Assembly: GCA_047518265.1 (NCBI GenBank)
Contig: JAKZRG010000060.1
Location: 68,741 to 132,740 of the forward strand
Length of the DNA: 64,000 nucleotides
Direction: 5' to 3'
Origin: Oceanospirillum sp047518265
GTDB lineage: Bacteria > Pseudomonadota > Gammaproteobacteria > Pseudomonadales > Halomonadaceae
Part shown: one piece after another, positions 1-8,507 of the stretch
How positions within the stretch are numbered: position 1 is the first letter of the stretch
Layout: the number at the start of each line of letters is the position of its first letter
Translations under genes and position numbers: made by a program
Notes under the pieces: model-generated
The model's input: the letters and a program-made list of their open reading frames with translations, nothing else
The model's database searches: none
What the model was told of the DNA's origin: nothing

Positions 1-32
1 TGGGCCAGTGTTTTTAGATGTATTTCAGCCAT
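1..32 (-). CDS. glpT: Start of a second glycerol ABC transporter ATPase (GlpT-like), partial
   Basis: An ATG at 32 on the minus strand opens a reading frame that runs off the left edge of the window. Only ten codons are visible, reading MAEIHLKTLA. It begins two bases after the glpS stop, and a purine-rich GGGGGAT stretch inside the end of glpS can act as ribosome binding site. In known glycerol ABC importer operons glpS is followed by a second ATPase gene, glpT, whose product pairs with GlpS. The short N-terminus fits the first beta strand of such an ATPase. The identity rests on position and these few residues. Confidence 0.55.
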   Translation of the reverse strand, partial: MAEIHLKTLA

Positions 33-34
33 CT

Positions 35-1126
35 TTATATCCCCCTATGCAGGCGACCAGGTGCCTGAAGCATCTTGCCATCGAGTCCAAACATAAATAG
101 TTTGTGGGTGGGCAAATAAACTTTGATAGGTGTATCGGTGTGATACTCATGTACGCCCGACAGTTGAAGGACGAGATTGAAATGATCGTTCTTAACGTGC
201 ATAAACGTTTCTGAACCACTGATTTCAGCCACTTCCACTCTAACGGCAACTTCTAGGTCATCGTCGGCTTGAGGCACAAGGCCGATGTGGCTAGGGCGAA
301 CACCGCAATAATAATCACCCGGTTTAAAACCTTGTAAATCCTGGTTCAAAGGGAAGTGAACAGAGTTATCAAACGTCACCTCTGTTTCAGAAACAAAGCC
401 GCGAATCAGGTTAATGGGTGGCTCACTGAACAATTCAGCCGCGTCAACGTTTACAGGATGGCGATAGACATCAGATGAAGGACCGCTTTGAATGACTTTG
501 CCTTCGTGTAAAAGAGTGGTGACACCACCTAAGGCTAAAGCTTCATTGGGTTCTGTAGTGGCATAAACAGCAATAGAGTTGCGAGACTTTAACAACCCTC
601 GTATCTCCTGGCGCAGCTCTTCTCGTAGCTTGTAATCCAGATTAACCAGAGGCTCATCAAATAAAATTAAACTGGCATCTTTTACTAGTGCTCGGGCCAT
701 TGCGGTGCGCTGCTGTTGACCACCGGACAGCTCCAGTGGGCGGCGCTGTAGAAAGTGCTCAATGTGCAACATCTCTGCTGTTTCATTAACACGGCGTTTT
801 ATTTCTGCTTCTGCCACTTTTTCCAAGCGCAAAGGCGAAGCAATATTTTCGAAAACAGTCCAATTGGGATAATTAATGAACTGTTGATAAACCATGGAAA
901 TATTACGTTTTTGAACGGGAACGCCAGTGACATCAACGCCGTTCATCAAGATACGGCCTTCCGTGGGTTTATCCAACCCTGCCATTAAGCGCATCAGAGA
1001 GGTTTTTCCTGCAAGCGTCCGCCCCAGTAGGACATTAAACGACCCGGGTTCCAGCGTCATATTCGCATTTTCGATATGGTATTCACCATCAACAATGCGC
1101 GATACGTTTTGAAGTGAAAGAGACAT
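35..1126 (-). CDS. glpS: Glycerol ABC transporter ATP-binding protein GlpS
   Basis: 363 aa cytoplasmic ATPase of the sugar/glycerol type. Visible motifs: Walker A GRTLAGKTS (about 35-43), Q-loop YQQF (80-83), signature LSGGQQQR (133-140), Walker B LILFDEP (153-159), and a C-terminal TOBE-like regulatory region (about 230-363). The usual H-loop histidine is missing: the segment reads YATTEPNEAL (about 188-197). GlpS and GlpT are the two different ATPases of the GlpSTPQV glycerol importer first described in rhizobia. The next gene starts two bases downstream, and the rest of the operon lies outside the window. Close linkage to glpK, glpR and glpD, the absence of glpF here, and a GlpR-like dyad upstream all support glycerol as the substrate. 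A general UgpC/MalK-type ATPase is the alternative. Confidence 0.85.
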   Translation of the reverse strand: MSLSLQNVSRIVDGEYHIENANMTLEPGSFNVLLGRTLAGKTSLMRLMAGLDKPTEGRILMNGVDVTGVPVQKRNISMVYQQFINYPNWTVFENIASPLRLEKVAEAEIKRRVNETAEMLHIEHFLQRRPLELSGGQQQRTAMARALVKDASLILFDEPLVNLDYKLREELRQEIRGLLKSRNSIAVYATTEPNEALALGGVTTLLHEGKVIQSGPSSDVYRHPVNVDAAELFSEPPINLIRGFVSETEVTFDNSVHFPLNQDLQGFKPGDYYCGVRPSHIGLVPQADDDLEVAVRVEVAEISGSETFMHVKNDHFNLVLQLSGVHEYHTDTPIKVYLPTHKLFMFGLDGKMLQAPGRLHRGI

Positions 1127-1584
1127 GTATATTGTCCTTTATTATTCTTATTCGTTATTTCTCCGCACAACCACTGAGCAACCGTGCGAAGTAAAACTGA
1201 ACATGTATGTTCGAAATCGAACACACATAATGGCAATAACAGCCATAAAAATAAAGAACAAATAACAAAAAGTTATATTCGATTGATTTTAAAGGTTTTT
1301 TTAAAAAAACAGACTTTCGCAATCGCAAAACAACTTTCTTTTTCGAAAATTTATGTTCATCATAAAACAAGAAATGAACACTTTTGAGCAGTTTTTGTGA
1401 ACAATGATCACTACGAATAGAACCCTAACGGTATCGCTAGTATCCCAGCCGGCATCTGCCAGAGATCACAACAAATGGAACGAAACTGTATAGACAAGTG
1501 AACAGTAAATATCTGCGAGTCATGACTATGAATGGAAGGTCTAGCGCTCTACACTGGCTACCATAAAAAGCAGAAGTTACGCCG
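1127..1584. promoter_or_regulatory. Divergent promoter region between glpS and the AcoR/DhaR-like regulator
   Basis: 458 bases without a gene, serving both leftward glpS and the rightward regulator. It holds a perfect dyad at 1208-1223 (listed separately). An AT-rich stretch at about 1250-1390 contains further TTCG/CGAA half-sites, for example around 1315 and 1340, and TGTTCA/TGAACA half-sites around 1353-1381 that may be weaker operator copies. No RNA gene or clear terminator was seen. Confidence 0.5.
1208..1223. promoter_or_regulatory. Putative GlpR operator before glpS
   Basis: TGTTCGA-AA-TCGAACA is a perfect 7-bp inverted repeat with a two-base centre. It lies 82 bases upstream of the glpS start. 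It closely resembles the enterobacterial GlpR operator, built on TGTTCG/CGAACA half-sites. A DeoR-family GlpR is encoded 6 kb away, and similar half-sites precede glpK/glpR and glpD. Confidence 0.65.
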
Positions 1585-3465
1585 ATGAGCAAACAAAGCA
1601 AAACCGAAACTGACCATAAGAAAATAATCACTTCGTCATGGCAACGTTGTGATCATTTTGGCTTGGATCATGAAGCAGAAGCTCATTATCCTGAGATAGC
1701 CTTAGGAGAAATAGAGGATCTGAAAAATGAACATCGCTTTTTGCTGGGCGCAACAGGGCAGGAGGTGTTGCCTTATTACGAAAACATCCTAGCCAATTCA
1801 AACTGCTTAGTGATGCTGGCGGATCAAAAAGGGCAAGTTTTGAATTGCTGGGGCGATCAGCGGTTTATCAATAAAAGCCGACAACGCAGCCTTAGTGAAG
1901 GATCTAATTGGTCTGAGCAGATCAATGGCACTAACGCCATAGGTACGGCCATCGCTACAGGTCAAGCCGTGCAGGTTCAGCGAGATGAGCATTACCTTAA
2001 ATCCAATCGATTTATGATAGGTTCAGCGGCCCCTATATATGATACCAACAATGAATTATTAGCGGTTCTGGACGTTTCCAGCGATGCTTATCTGCCCCAG
2101 GCCCATACCTTTGGTATGGTTAAGATGATGTCGCAATCCGTAGAAAACCGTTTAATTTACAGCAAGTTCAGTCATGATCAGTTTTTGATGACCTTCAATA
2201 CCAGCACCGACAATCTGGACAGTCAGTGGGTTGGCTTGATTGTATTTAACGACAGCGGTGTGATTATCTCAGCCAACCGGCGCGCAGAGATGCTATTGCG
2301 CTATGAATTGGCGCTAAAAAATGTTGAGGATGTTTTTGGTTGCCATCTTTTTGAGCTAAAGAACCAACCCGAAGGTCTACCAGCAGCGGTTGTAGCCCTG
2401 GGCAAGTACAAGATGCATGTCATGGTTCAACGCCCCACCAAGGGATATATCGTTGCACCTGATTATCGACAGAACGCCCCAACAACCGATACCGTTCAGT
2501 GCTCACCCTCGATAACCGTTAGCCACGGAGACCCCAAAACAGACCGCTGCCTTAAGATGGCAAAAGCCATCATTGAAAAGGATATGCCCATCCTATTACA
2601 AGGTGAGACAGGGGTTGGAAAAGGTGTCTTCGCCAAAGAAATACACGCCAGTAGTCAGCGAAAAGATCATCCGTTTATCACCGTCAACTGCGCTGAAATC
2701 AGCGAACATAGCCTTGAGTCTATGCTGTTTGGTGATAATAAAGATGACTCTAGCAATATTGGCCTGATCCGTAGCGCCCATAACGGTGTGCTTTTCCTGG
2801 ATGAGATCAGTGAGATCCCTCTTCCTCTGCAAAGTAAGTTTCTACGGGTGCTCGAAGAGCGAAAAGTTTATCCCGTAAACTCCAATCAAGATTATCCTGT
2901 TGATATTCGGATTATTTCGGCATCAAAAGAAAATCTGAAAAAACGGGTTGAACAGGGACTTTTTCGAGACGATCTGTATTTCAGGATCAGTGGTTTGAAT
3001 CTTGAACTGCCATTATTAAGGAATCGAATGGATAAAGAGGCCCTGATTAAATCAATTCACCAACTGGAAAAAGAGCAGGAACAACCCGACGAATTAAATG
3101 ATGAAGTGGTCACTTTATTGGCCAGCCACCCCTGGCCCGGAAATATCCGGCAGCTCAAGAAAACCCTGACGATTGCTTTAATTATGGCAGACACGGATAA
3201 GGTTCAGCCCTGGCACCTACCCGATGATTTTTTCTCTGACCTGGAAGCAACAGTCCCGACAGACGGTCATGATAGGGAGAACATTGACGGCGACTCAATG
3301 GAGGCCGATCCACAACAGGATATGCACTCCAAAGAAGCCATCAACGAGGAAACCCTAAGAGAATACAACCAGAACAGGGGCAATATCTCCCGCACGGCTA
3401 AAGCGCTGGGCATTAGCCGAAATACCCTATACAAGCGCTTAAAAGCCATAGGTATTAAACAGTGA
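1585..3465 (+). CDS. AcoR/DhaR-type AAA+ transcriptional activator lacking GAFTGA
   Basis: 626 aa cytoplasmic regulator. It has a GAF-like sensor region (about 55-195), a PAS-like segment (about 210-290), an AAA+ domain with Walker A GETGVGKG (340-347) and Walker B GVLFLDEI (401-408), and a Fis-type helix-turn-helix near the C-terminus (about 600-620). The sigma-54 contact motif GAFTGA, expected just after ESMLFG (about 378-383), is replaced by a short DNKDDSSN stretch. Members without this loop, such as DhaR of E. coli, act at sigma-70 promoters. The gene is divergent from glpS, so glycerol or dihydroxyacetone metabolism is a reasonable target. The effector cannot be read from the sequence. 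Confidence 0.75.
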   Translation: MSKQSKTETDHKKIITSSWQRCDHFGLDHEAEAHYPEIALGEIEDLKNEHRFLLGATGQEVLPYYENILANSNCLVMLADQKGQVLNCWGDQRFINKSRQRSLSEGSNWSEQINGTNAIGTAIATGQAVQVQRDEHYLKSNRFMIGSAAPIYDTNNELLAVLDVSSDAYLPQAHTFGMVKMMSQSVENRLIYSKFSHDQFLMTFNTSTDNLDSQWVGLIVFNDSGVIISANRRAEMLLRYELALKNVEDVFGCHLFELKNQPEGLPAAVVALGKYKMHVMVQRPTKGYIVAPDYRQNAPTTDTVQCSPSITVSHGDPKTDRCLKMAKAIIEKDMPILLQGETGVGKGVFAKEIHASSQRKDHPFITVNCAEISEHSLESMLFGDNKDDSSNIGLIRSAHNGVLFLDEISEIPLPLQSKFLRVLEERKVYPVNSNQDYPVDIRIISASKENLKKRVEQGLFRDDLYFRISGLNLELPLLRNRMDKEALIKSIHQLEKEQEQPDELNDEVVTLLASHPWPGNIRQLKKTLTIALIMADTDKVQPWHLPDDFFSDLEATVPTDGHDRENIDGDSMEADPQQDMHSKEAINEETLREYNQNRGNISRTAKALGISRNTLYKRLKAIGIKQ

Positions 3466-3494
3466 TACAACTCACCGGCAGACTCGTGTAGTAC

Positions 3495-5474
3495 CTAAAT
3501 GGTAAAACGTTTTAATAACGCTTGCTGCCTCTGTGAGTACTTTAACAACTCATGACTACTGCTTGCTGCCTGATTAGCCCCTTCTGCGGTTTCTGCTGCC
3601 GCTGTATTGATTGTGGTTAATGTACGACTAACCTCTTCAACCGCCAGATTTTGTTTTTGTGCTGCATCAGCAATATGAGCGTTCATCAATAAAATATTGG
3701 CTAGCGCTTCGTTCATGAACGTGAGCGACTCTCGGGAAGCATTGGCATGGCCTACACATTGCTCCGCTTTTTGATGCCCCTCTTGCATGGTTTTAACCAC
3801 CTGACCAATACTGGCCTGCATATTCTCCACCATCTCTTGAGTTTTTTGCGTCGAGCCTCGCGTTCGACTGGCGAGTTCGCGCACTTCATCGGCCACTACC
3901 GCAAAACCTCTGCCCAATTCACCGGCACGGGCTGCTTCAATGGCTGCATTTAGCGCCAATAGATTGGTTTGCTCGGCAATGCCATTAATGGTCTCTAGAA
4001 TAAGATCAATATCGGTACTAAAACTTTCCAACTCATGACTCACTTTAACGGCCTGGGCAATGGCCTGAGCTTGATCTTCAATACTATGAATGGTGTCATT
4101 GATATTACGGTTAACGGTCTGGCTTAATTGCTCACAATCTTTAGCAGCTTCAAGTGTAGAGCCTGCATGGTGCGCTACTTCATTAACACTACTTTCCATC
4201 TCTGTTGCAGCAGAAGCCGTTAATTCCAGCTGCTGGCTTTGTTCTGACATCAGCTGAGTAGCCTGCACACTGATCGCAGCATTTTTTTGTGCAACATCAG
4301 AGAGCCCCATAGAACCTTCTGATATTTCATGCAAAATGCTCTTTAAGCCACCGACAACGGCATTTAAGGATTCCCCTAATCCGCCAAACTCATCTTTACG
4401 TTTTTGGTCAAATTCAACTCTCAGATCTCCGTTTCGCACTTTTTCAAGTAATGATTGAATTTGAGATAGAGGACGACGAATCGCCTGCACACTAATCATT
4501 GTCACCAATAAGGCAAATATCACCGACCCCACAGACAAAGCAATAATAAGGGTCTGGCTGAATTCGATTTTTTCGGCGGCACTTTGTCGGGCCAGATCAG
4601 CCAAGAGTTTCGATTTCTCGATAAAATGATCCGCCGCTGTTTTTGAGGCCAATAATTTTTGCTGCGTAATCTCCAATTGCTGACGCAATGTTTGCTGAAT
4701 CGTTTGCTGCTGACTATACAGGCTGACTAAACCGTCTTGACCATAAAACTGCGCATTAACGGCCGCCACAAAGTTTTTAATCTGCTCTGCCTTAGGCTCA
4801 CGTTTGGCAAATATTTGGAATTTCTTGAGAAGTTTGCCCTTCGCTCCTTGAAGATCCTGGGTTAGACCATCAATATTGCCAGAGCGCTTATAATTGGTGA
4901 GGAGAAACTTCTGTGCATTCAAGCGGCTAATAACCCCTTTAGCGGACAATAATTTCATAACGCTCTTTTCTTTACTGGTATAACGCTGGCTCCAGGAAAT
5001 TATTGAATCAACCTGCCCCTGAAAACGAATCTCTTCTTCAATAATACGTGCTTTTAAAACAAGTAATTGGTGATGCTGCCCTATAACCTGACGCGCAGCC
5101 TCGCCATATTCCGCACTCAACCCCCGAATCTGGCCCGATAATGTTTGCAGCTCAGGCCATTGATCAAGTTTCGGCTCCAGCTGACTTAACTGCTGTTCAA
5201 AATCTGCAAGGTGCTGATCAAAAATAACCTGCTCAGTATTAATGATTTGCTCATCATTACTGACTAAGGCACTGGATAATGATTGATTGGCCTGTTGTAG
5301 CTTAATCATCTGATTAAAGCTGCCAATTAATATGGGCAGTGTTTCATCGGTGACATGCTGCAATCGCTTATAGATGGCGCTATTACCCAGCAGACCTCCA
5401 GCACCCACAATAAGAATAAAAAAAACCATGGCCAAAAAACCAAGGGTGATTTTATGCGTGATATTAAGCTTCAT
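3495..5474 (-). CDS. Methyl-accepting chemotaxis protein
   Basis: 659 aa inner-membrane chemoreceptor. The first membrane segment is at about 9-29. A long helical periplasmic domain rich in Gln, Leu and Lys follows (about 30-305), then a second membrane segment (about 308-330), a HAMP domain and a cytoplasmic signalling domain. The signalling domain carries the conserved hairpin tip with EQTNLLALNAAIEAARAGE. The ATG at 5474 was chosen over the one at 5495 because CAGGG lies about eight bases before it. The periplasmic domain looks helical rather than Cache-like, so the ligand is unknown. The gene converges on the upstream regulator and lies downstream of glpK on the same strand, 175 bases away. 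A link to glycerol taxis is only positional. Confidence 0.85.
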   Translation of the reverse strand: MKLNITHKITLGFLAMVFFILIVGAGGLLGNSAIYKRLQHVTDETLPILIGSFNQMIKLQQANQSLSSALVSNDEQIINTEQVIFDQHLADFEQQLSQLEPKLDQWPELQTLSGQIRGLSAEYGEAARQVIGQHHQLLVLKARIIEEEIRFQGQVDSIISWSQRYTSKEKSVMKLLSAKGVISRLNAQKFLLTNYKRSGNIDGLTQDLQGAKGKLLKKFQIFAKREPKAEQIKNFVAAVNAQFYGQDGLVSLYSQQQTIQQTLRQQLEITQQKLLASKTAADHFIEKSKLLADLARQSAAEKIEFSQTLIIALSVGSVIFALLVTMISVQAIRRPLSQIQSLLEKVRNGDLRVEFDQKRKDEFGGLGESLNAVVGGLKSILHEISEGSMGLSDVAQKNAAISVQATQLMSEQSQQLELTASAATEMESSVNEVAHHAGSTLEAAKDCEQLSQTVNRNINDTIHSIEDQAQAIAQAVKVSHELESFSTDIDLILETINGIAEQTNLLALNAAIEAARAGELGRGFAVVADEVRELASRTRGSTQKTQEMVENMQASIGQVVKTMQEGHQKAEQCVGHANASRESLTFMNEALANILLMNAHIADAAQKQNLAVEEVSRTLTTINTAAAETAEGANQAASSSHELLKYSQRQQALLKRFTI

Positions 5475-5526
5475 ATTTATACCCTGGTAGGACATAGCTA
5501 TTCATAAGGCGCAAAGGCCCGCTGCC

Positions 5527-5546
5527 TTCGGGCTATTCAGCCCGAA
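5527..5546 (-). terminator. Hairpin downstream of glpK
   Basis: TTCGGGCT-ATTC-AGCCCGAA is a perfect 8-bp stem with a four-base loop, about 100 bases past the glpK stop. There is no T-run on either side, so it may be a weak or Rho-assisted terminator, or a stabilising hairpin before the chemoreceptor gene. Confidence 0.4.
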
Positions 5547-5607
5547 AACATCAGAATCTATATTAGATTGGCACTTCAGATACGCGGATTGGTCACTCTA
5601 AGTACGG

Positions 5608-5661
5608 CTTGGCCTAAACAAACGGTTTTACCCAAACAGGCAGCTCGACTTAAACAGGTTC
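5608..5661. repeat. Degenerate 18-bp tandem repeat, three copies, at the glpK 3' end
   Basis: Three adjacent 18-base units (5608-5625, 5626-5643, 5644-5661) share the core CTAAACA / CCAAACA / TTAAACA, each followed by a G-rich end. The last unit runs over the glpK stop codon. Similar short tandem arrays of unrelated sequence occur at other gene ends in this window. Confidence 0.5.
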
Positions 5662-7140
5662 ATTGTCTTGGACACGCCGGACAGCATTTTGCCAGCCTGC
5701 ATAGAACTTATCCCGAGATGCTTTGCTCATCTCAGGTTCAAAGCGTTTATCGCAATGCCACATGGACTGCAATGTTTCTAGTGATTCAAAAACACCGGCT
5801 CTTAAACCCGCTAAGTAAGCGGCGCCCAGAGCCGTTGTTTCGATAATTTCAGGACGATCGACTTTTGCCCCCAAAATATCTGACAGAAAGCTTAAGACCC
5901 AATTATTAGCAACCATACCGCCATCAACGCGTAGGGTTGTCGGTCTTACACCATCGCTTTCCATGGCCTTTTGCAGATCTTTTGTCTGATAACAAACGGA
6001 TTGTAAACCCGCGGTCACAATCTCTTTTATGCCAGTGTCTCGGGTCAAACCGAAGATCGCACCGCGAGCATTGGGATCCCAATAAGGAGCCCCCAAACCG
6101 GTAAATGCTGGCACCATATACACGCCATGATCCAAAGGCGTCTGCCGGGCTAAAGGTTCCGCATCTGCTGCGCCCTTAATTAGCTGCAATCCATCCCTGA
6201 GCCATTGAATAGTAGCACCCGCAATAAAAATACTGCCCTCTAACGCATAAGTCGGCTTACCATTTAAGCGGTAAGCAACCGTGGTTAGCAGTCGGTTTTC
6301 AGACACCAATGCCTTATCACCAGTATTCAGCATTAAAAAACACCCCGTACCATAGGTGCTTTTTGCCATACCCTCATCAAAGCAGGTTTGGCCAAACAAA
6401 GCCGCCTGCTGATCCCCTGCCACACCCAATACTGGAACTTCAGCACCCAACAAATGATGACTGGTCGTACCAAAATCATCAGAAGAGTCCATCACTTCTG
6501 GTAGCATCCCTGAAGGAATACCAAACAACTCCAGCAATTCTAAATCCCATTCCTGACTGTGGATATTAAACAACATGGTTCTAGATGCATTGGTTGCATC
6601 CGTGCGATGCACTTTGCCATCCGTTAATTGCCACAATAGGTAAGTATCCACTGTGCCAAAAACAAGCTCACCCCGTTCGGCCCGAGCTCGCGCATCAGGG
6701 ATCTCATCTAATAACCAACGAATTTTGGTGGCAGAAAAGTAGGGATCGATCAACAAACCCGTTTTTGCATTAATCAGCGGCGTTAAACCTTGCTCGGTTA
6801 ACGTTTCGCAGTACTTTGATGTTCGACGATCCTGCCAAACAATGGCGTTATAAATGGGCTCTCCTGTCTGGCGATCCCAAACGATAGTCGTTTCTCTTTG
6901 GTTGGTAATGCCTATAGAGATCAATTCACTGGGTGATACCGAATTGTCTTTTAATACCTTTTGACAGGTTCGCAATACAGTACCCCATAAATCAGCCGGG
7001 TTATGCTCAACCCAGCCATCATTAGGGAACTGCTGGGAGAACTCCTCTTGGGCCAGCGCATGAACGCGACCTTCCGTTGTAAACAGAACGGCTCGGGAGC
7101 TTGTTGTACCTTGGTCAATGGATAATATATAACCAGACAT
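5650..7140 (-). CDS. glpK: Glycerol kinase
   Basis: 496 aa FGGY-family kinase that phosphorylates glycerol to sn-glycerol-3-phosphate in the cytoplasm. The N-terminus carries the phosphate-binding signature SIDQGTTSSRA. Further family motifs include NQRETT, VWQDRRT, the substrate-loop sequence YFSATKIRW, and DGGMVANNW near the C-terminal ATP site. Length matches the family (E. coli 502). The ATG at 7140 is preferred over the one at 7146 because AGGT sits seven bases before it, but only one base before the other. The gene is divergent from glpR across a 249-base region with GlpR-like half-sites. With the ABC importer it forms the uptake and activation step of glycerol use. Confidence 0.97.
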   Translation of the reverse strand: MSGYILSIDQGTTSSRAVLFTTEGRVHALAQEEFSQQFPNDGWVEHNPADLWGTVLRTCQKVLKDNSVSPSELISIGITNQRETTIVWDRQTGEPIYNAIVWQDRRTSKYCETLTEQGLTPLINAKTGLLIDPYFSATKIRWLLDEIPDARARAERGELVFGTVDTYLLWQLTDGKVHRTDATNASRTMLFNIHSQEWDLELLELFGIPSGMLPEVMDSSDDFGTTSHHLLGAEVPVLGVAGDQQAALFGQTCFDEGMAKSTYGTGCFLMLNTGDKALVSENRLLTTVAYRLNGKPTYALEGSIFIAGATIQWLRDGLQLIKGAADAEPLARQTPLDHGVYMVPAFTGLGAPYWDPNARGAIFGLTRDTGIKEIVTAGLQSVCYQTKDLQKAMESDGVRPTTLRVDGGMVANNWVLSFLSDILGAKVDRPEIIETTALGAAYLAGLRAGVFESLETLQSMWHCDKRFEPEMSKASRDKFYAGWQNAVRRVQDNEPV

Positions 7141-7179
7141 GAACATTACCTGTATTGTTATTTTTCATGTTCTTTATTG

Positions 7180-7201
7180 TTCGATAATGCATTAAATCGA
7201 A
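7180..7201. promoter_or_regulatory. Putative GlpR operator between glpK and glpR
   Basis: TTCGA at 7180-7184 and TCGAA at 7197-7201 form the outer arms of a dyad around the palindrome TAATGCATTA (7185-7194 approximately). The half-sites match those of the site before glpS. It lies about 40 bases upstream of glpK and 190 bases upstream of glpR, so it could repress both genes. Confidence 0.5.
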
Positions 7202-7389
7202 AAGATAAACAACATTAAGATTCACTTACGAAAGAAAGTGATCTATGAAAAATGATATTTGTTTAACAAAACAAAGACCTATATGAGATAATTAATCATA
7301 TTCACAATATAGTTAACCGAAAATCTTTGTTTTGGATTTCTACGGTTGATGAAGGTGCGTCGCTGACTAACGGATAAGAAGGTTTTAGA

Positions 7390-8151
7390 ATGACTCAGAA
7401 CCAACGCCAACTCCAAATCACGGAACTGGTTCAACAGAAGGGTTTCGTCAGTATAGATGAGTTGGTTGAACATTTTAAGGTAACGCCGCAGACTATCCGC
7501 CGCGACCTTAATCAATTGGCAGAAGAAAAGAAACTCCGCAGACATCATGGTGGGGCTGGCTCTGAAGAGTCGAGCACAGTCAATGTTTCTTATCAGTCCC
7601 GAAAGATTATGAACCTGGAGGCTAAGGAGCGCATTGCCCAAGCCTTAGTCAAGGCGATCCCCGATGGTTCATCTTTATTTATTAATATCGGCACCACCAC
7701 TGAAACGATTGCTAAAGCACTTCTAGGCCACCGTGACCTGAAAATTGTGACTAATAATATCCATGTAGCTGCCACCCTTTCTGCGAAAGAAGACTTCACA
7801 GTGATTATTGCCGCGGGTGAGGTTCGACACAGAGACGGCGGAATTGTGGGCGAGGCTACCAGTGAGTTTATCAGTCAGTTCCAAATGGACTTTGGCATCA
7901 TAGGTATCAGCGGCATTAGTATGGACGGCTCTTTATTAGATTTTGATTATCGGGAAGTTCGCGTCGCCCAATCAATCATTGAGCATTCCCAGAAAGTTAT
8001 TCTGGCCGTAGACCATTCGAAATTTGGCCGTAGCGCTATGGTTAAACTCGGTACTATTTCTCAAATAAATCAACTATTTACGGACATGCCGCCACCCACT
8101 GAGATCAGTGAGATTCTTACAGCGAATGATATTAAACTGAATGTTATTTAA
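7390..8151 (+). CDS. glpR: Glycerol-3-phosphate regulon repressor
   Basis: 253 aa DeoR-family cytoplasmic repressor. The N-terminal winged helix-turn-helix (about 5-57) includes FVSIDELVEHFKVTPQTIRR, the DeoR recognition signature. The C-terminal effector domain (about 75-250) has the sugar-phosphate binding pattern with INIGTTTE and TNNIHVA. Length equals E. coli GlpR (252). The start ATG is preceded by AAGG. Expected effector is glycerol-3-phosphate. It is divergent from glpK and followed by a hairpin terminator and then glpD. Matching TGTTCG/CGAACA-type half-sites in this region are its likely operators. Confidence 0.92.
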   Translation: MTQNQRQLQITELVQQKGFVSIDELVEHFKVTPQTIRRDLNQLAEEKKLRRHHGGAGSEESSTVNVSYQSRKIMNLEAKERIAQALVKAIPDGSSLFINIGTTTETIAKALLGHRDLKIVTNNIHVAATLSAKEDFTVIIAAGEVRHRDGGIVGEATSEFISQFQMDFGIIGISGISMDGSLLDFDYREVRVAQSIIEHSQKVILAVDHSKFGRSAMVKLGTISQINQLFTDMPPPTEISEILTANDIKLNVI

Positions 8152-8231
8152 CGGACTCATAGTATTGCTATCTTTTTAACAGCATAGGCTTTTAGTGTAC
8201 TGGGCGTGTAAAGCGCCAACATATGAGTCGT

Positions 8232-8268
8232 TTAGGCCTCTTGTAATCCAGAGGCCTAATTCCTCCTT
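8232..8268 (+). terminator. Rho-independent-type terminator after glpR
   Basis: TTAGGCCTC (8232-8240) pairs perfectly with GAGGCCTAA (8251-8259) around a ten-base loop, followed by the pyrimidine-rich TTCCTCCTT. It ends the glpR transcript about 80 bases past the stop. Confidence 0.65.
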
Positions 8269-8312
8269 ACTCTCTATATAAACCTTACTCTATATCAACC
8301 TTCCTATCTCCA
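8265..8312. repeat. Degenerate CCTTACTCTATAT tandem repeat
   Basis: Two similar units beginning CCTTACTC (8265-8282 and 8283-8298) and a third, weaker one beginning CCTTCCTA (8299-8312), with a period of 16-18 bases. It lies directly after the glpR terminator. Confidence 0.4.
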
Positions 8313-8394
8313 TTTTTTTCACATCTAACTCTATAGCGTTTGAAAGTGTTTTTTCATTATTGATTAATATCCGAGTTCTTTTTTTGATCTTCAA

Positions 8395-8451
8395 TGTTCG
8401 TTTTTGATTGATTTTATTCGCAAGATCACTCTATAGTGTAAGAAATCGAAC
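8395..8451 (+). promoter_or_regulatory. Putative glpD promoter with GlpR half-sites
   Basis: TTGATT (8408-8413) and TATAGT (8432-8437) are 18 bases apart and resemble a sigma-70 promoter. TGTTCG at 8395-8400 lies just upstream of the -35 box, and AATCGAAC at 8444-8451 just after the -10 box. This is a plausible repression layout for GlpR. Confidence 0.45.
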
Positions 8452-8507
8452 CTTAATGAAGAATTTGAGACAACGGTACGGTATGTATACGTTGAGGAGA
8501 CCCCCTG

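Larger units (their letters stand above)
8152..8507. promoter_or_regulatory. glpR-glpD intergenic region
   Basis: 356 bases without a gene. In order it holds the glpR terminator (8232-8268), a degenerate C/T-rich tandem repeat (8265-8312), GlpR-like half-sites (TGTTCG at 8395-8400 and TCGAAC at 8446-8451), and a sigma-70-like promoter for glpD. Confidence 0.6.

Noticed and set aside
1584..3470. Classical sigma-54 activator reading of the regulator at 1585
   Set aside because: Overall family is right, but the GAFTGA loop is absent, so sigma-54 activation was not claimed.
5568..5846. Open frames opposite glpK, betA, mmsA, the hpa genes and others
   Set aside because: These are antisense or alternative-frame shadows of well-supported genes, without ribosome binding sites or recognisable domains.
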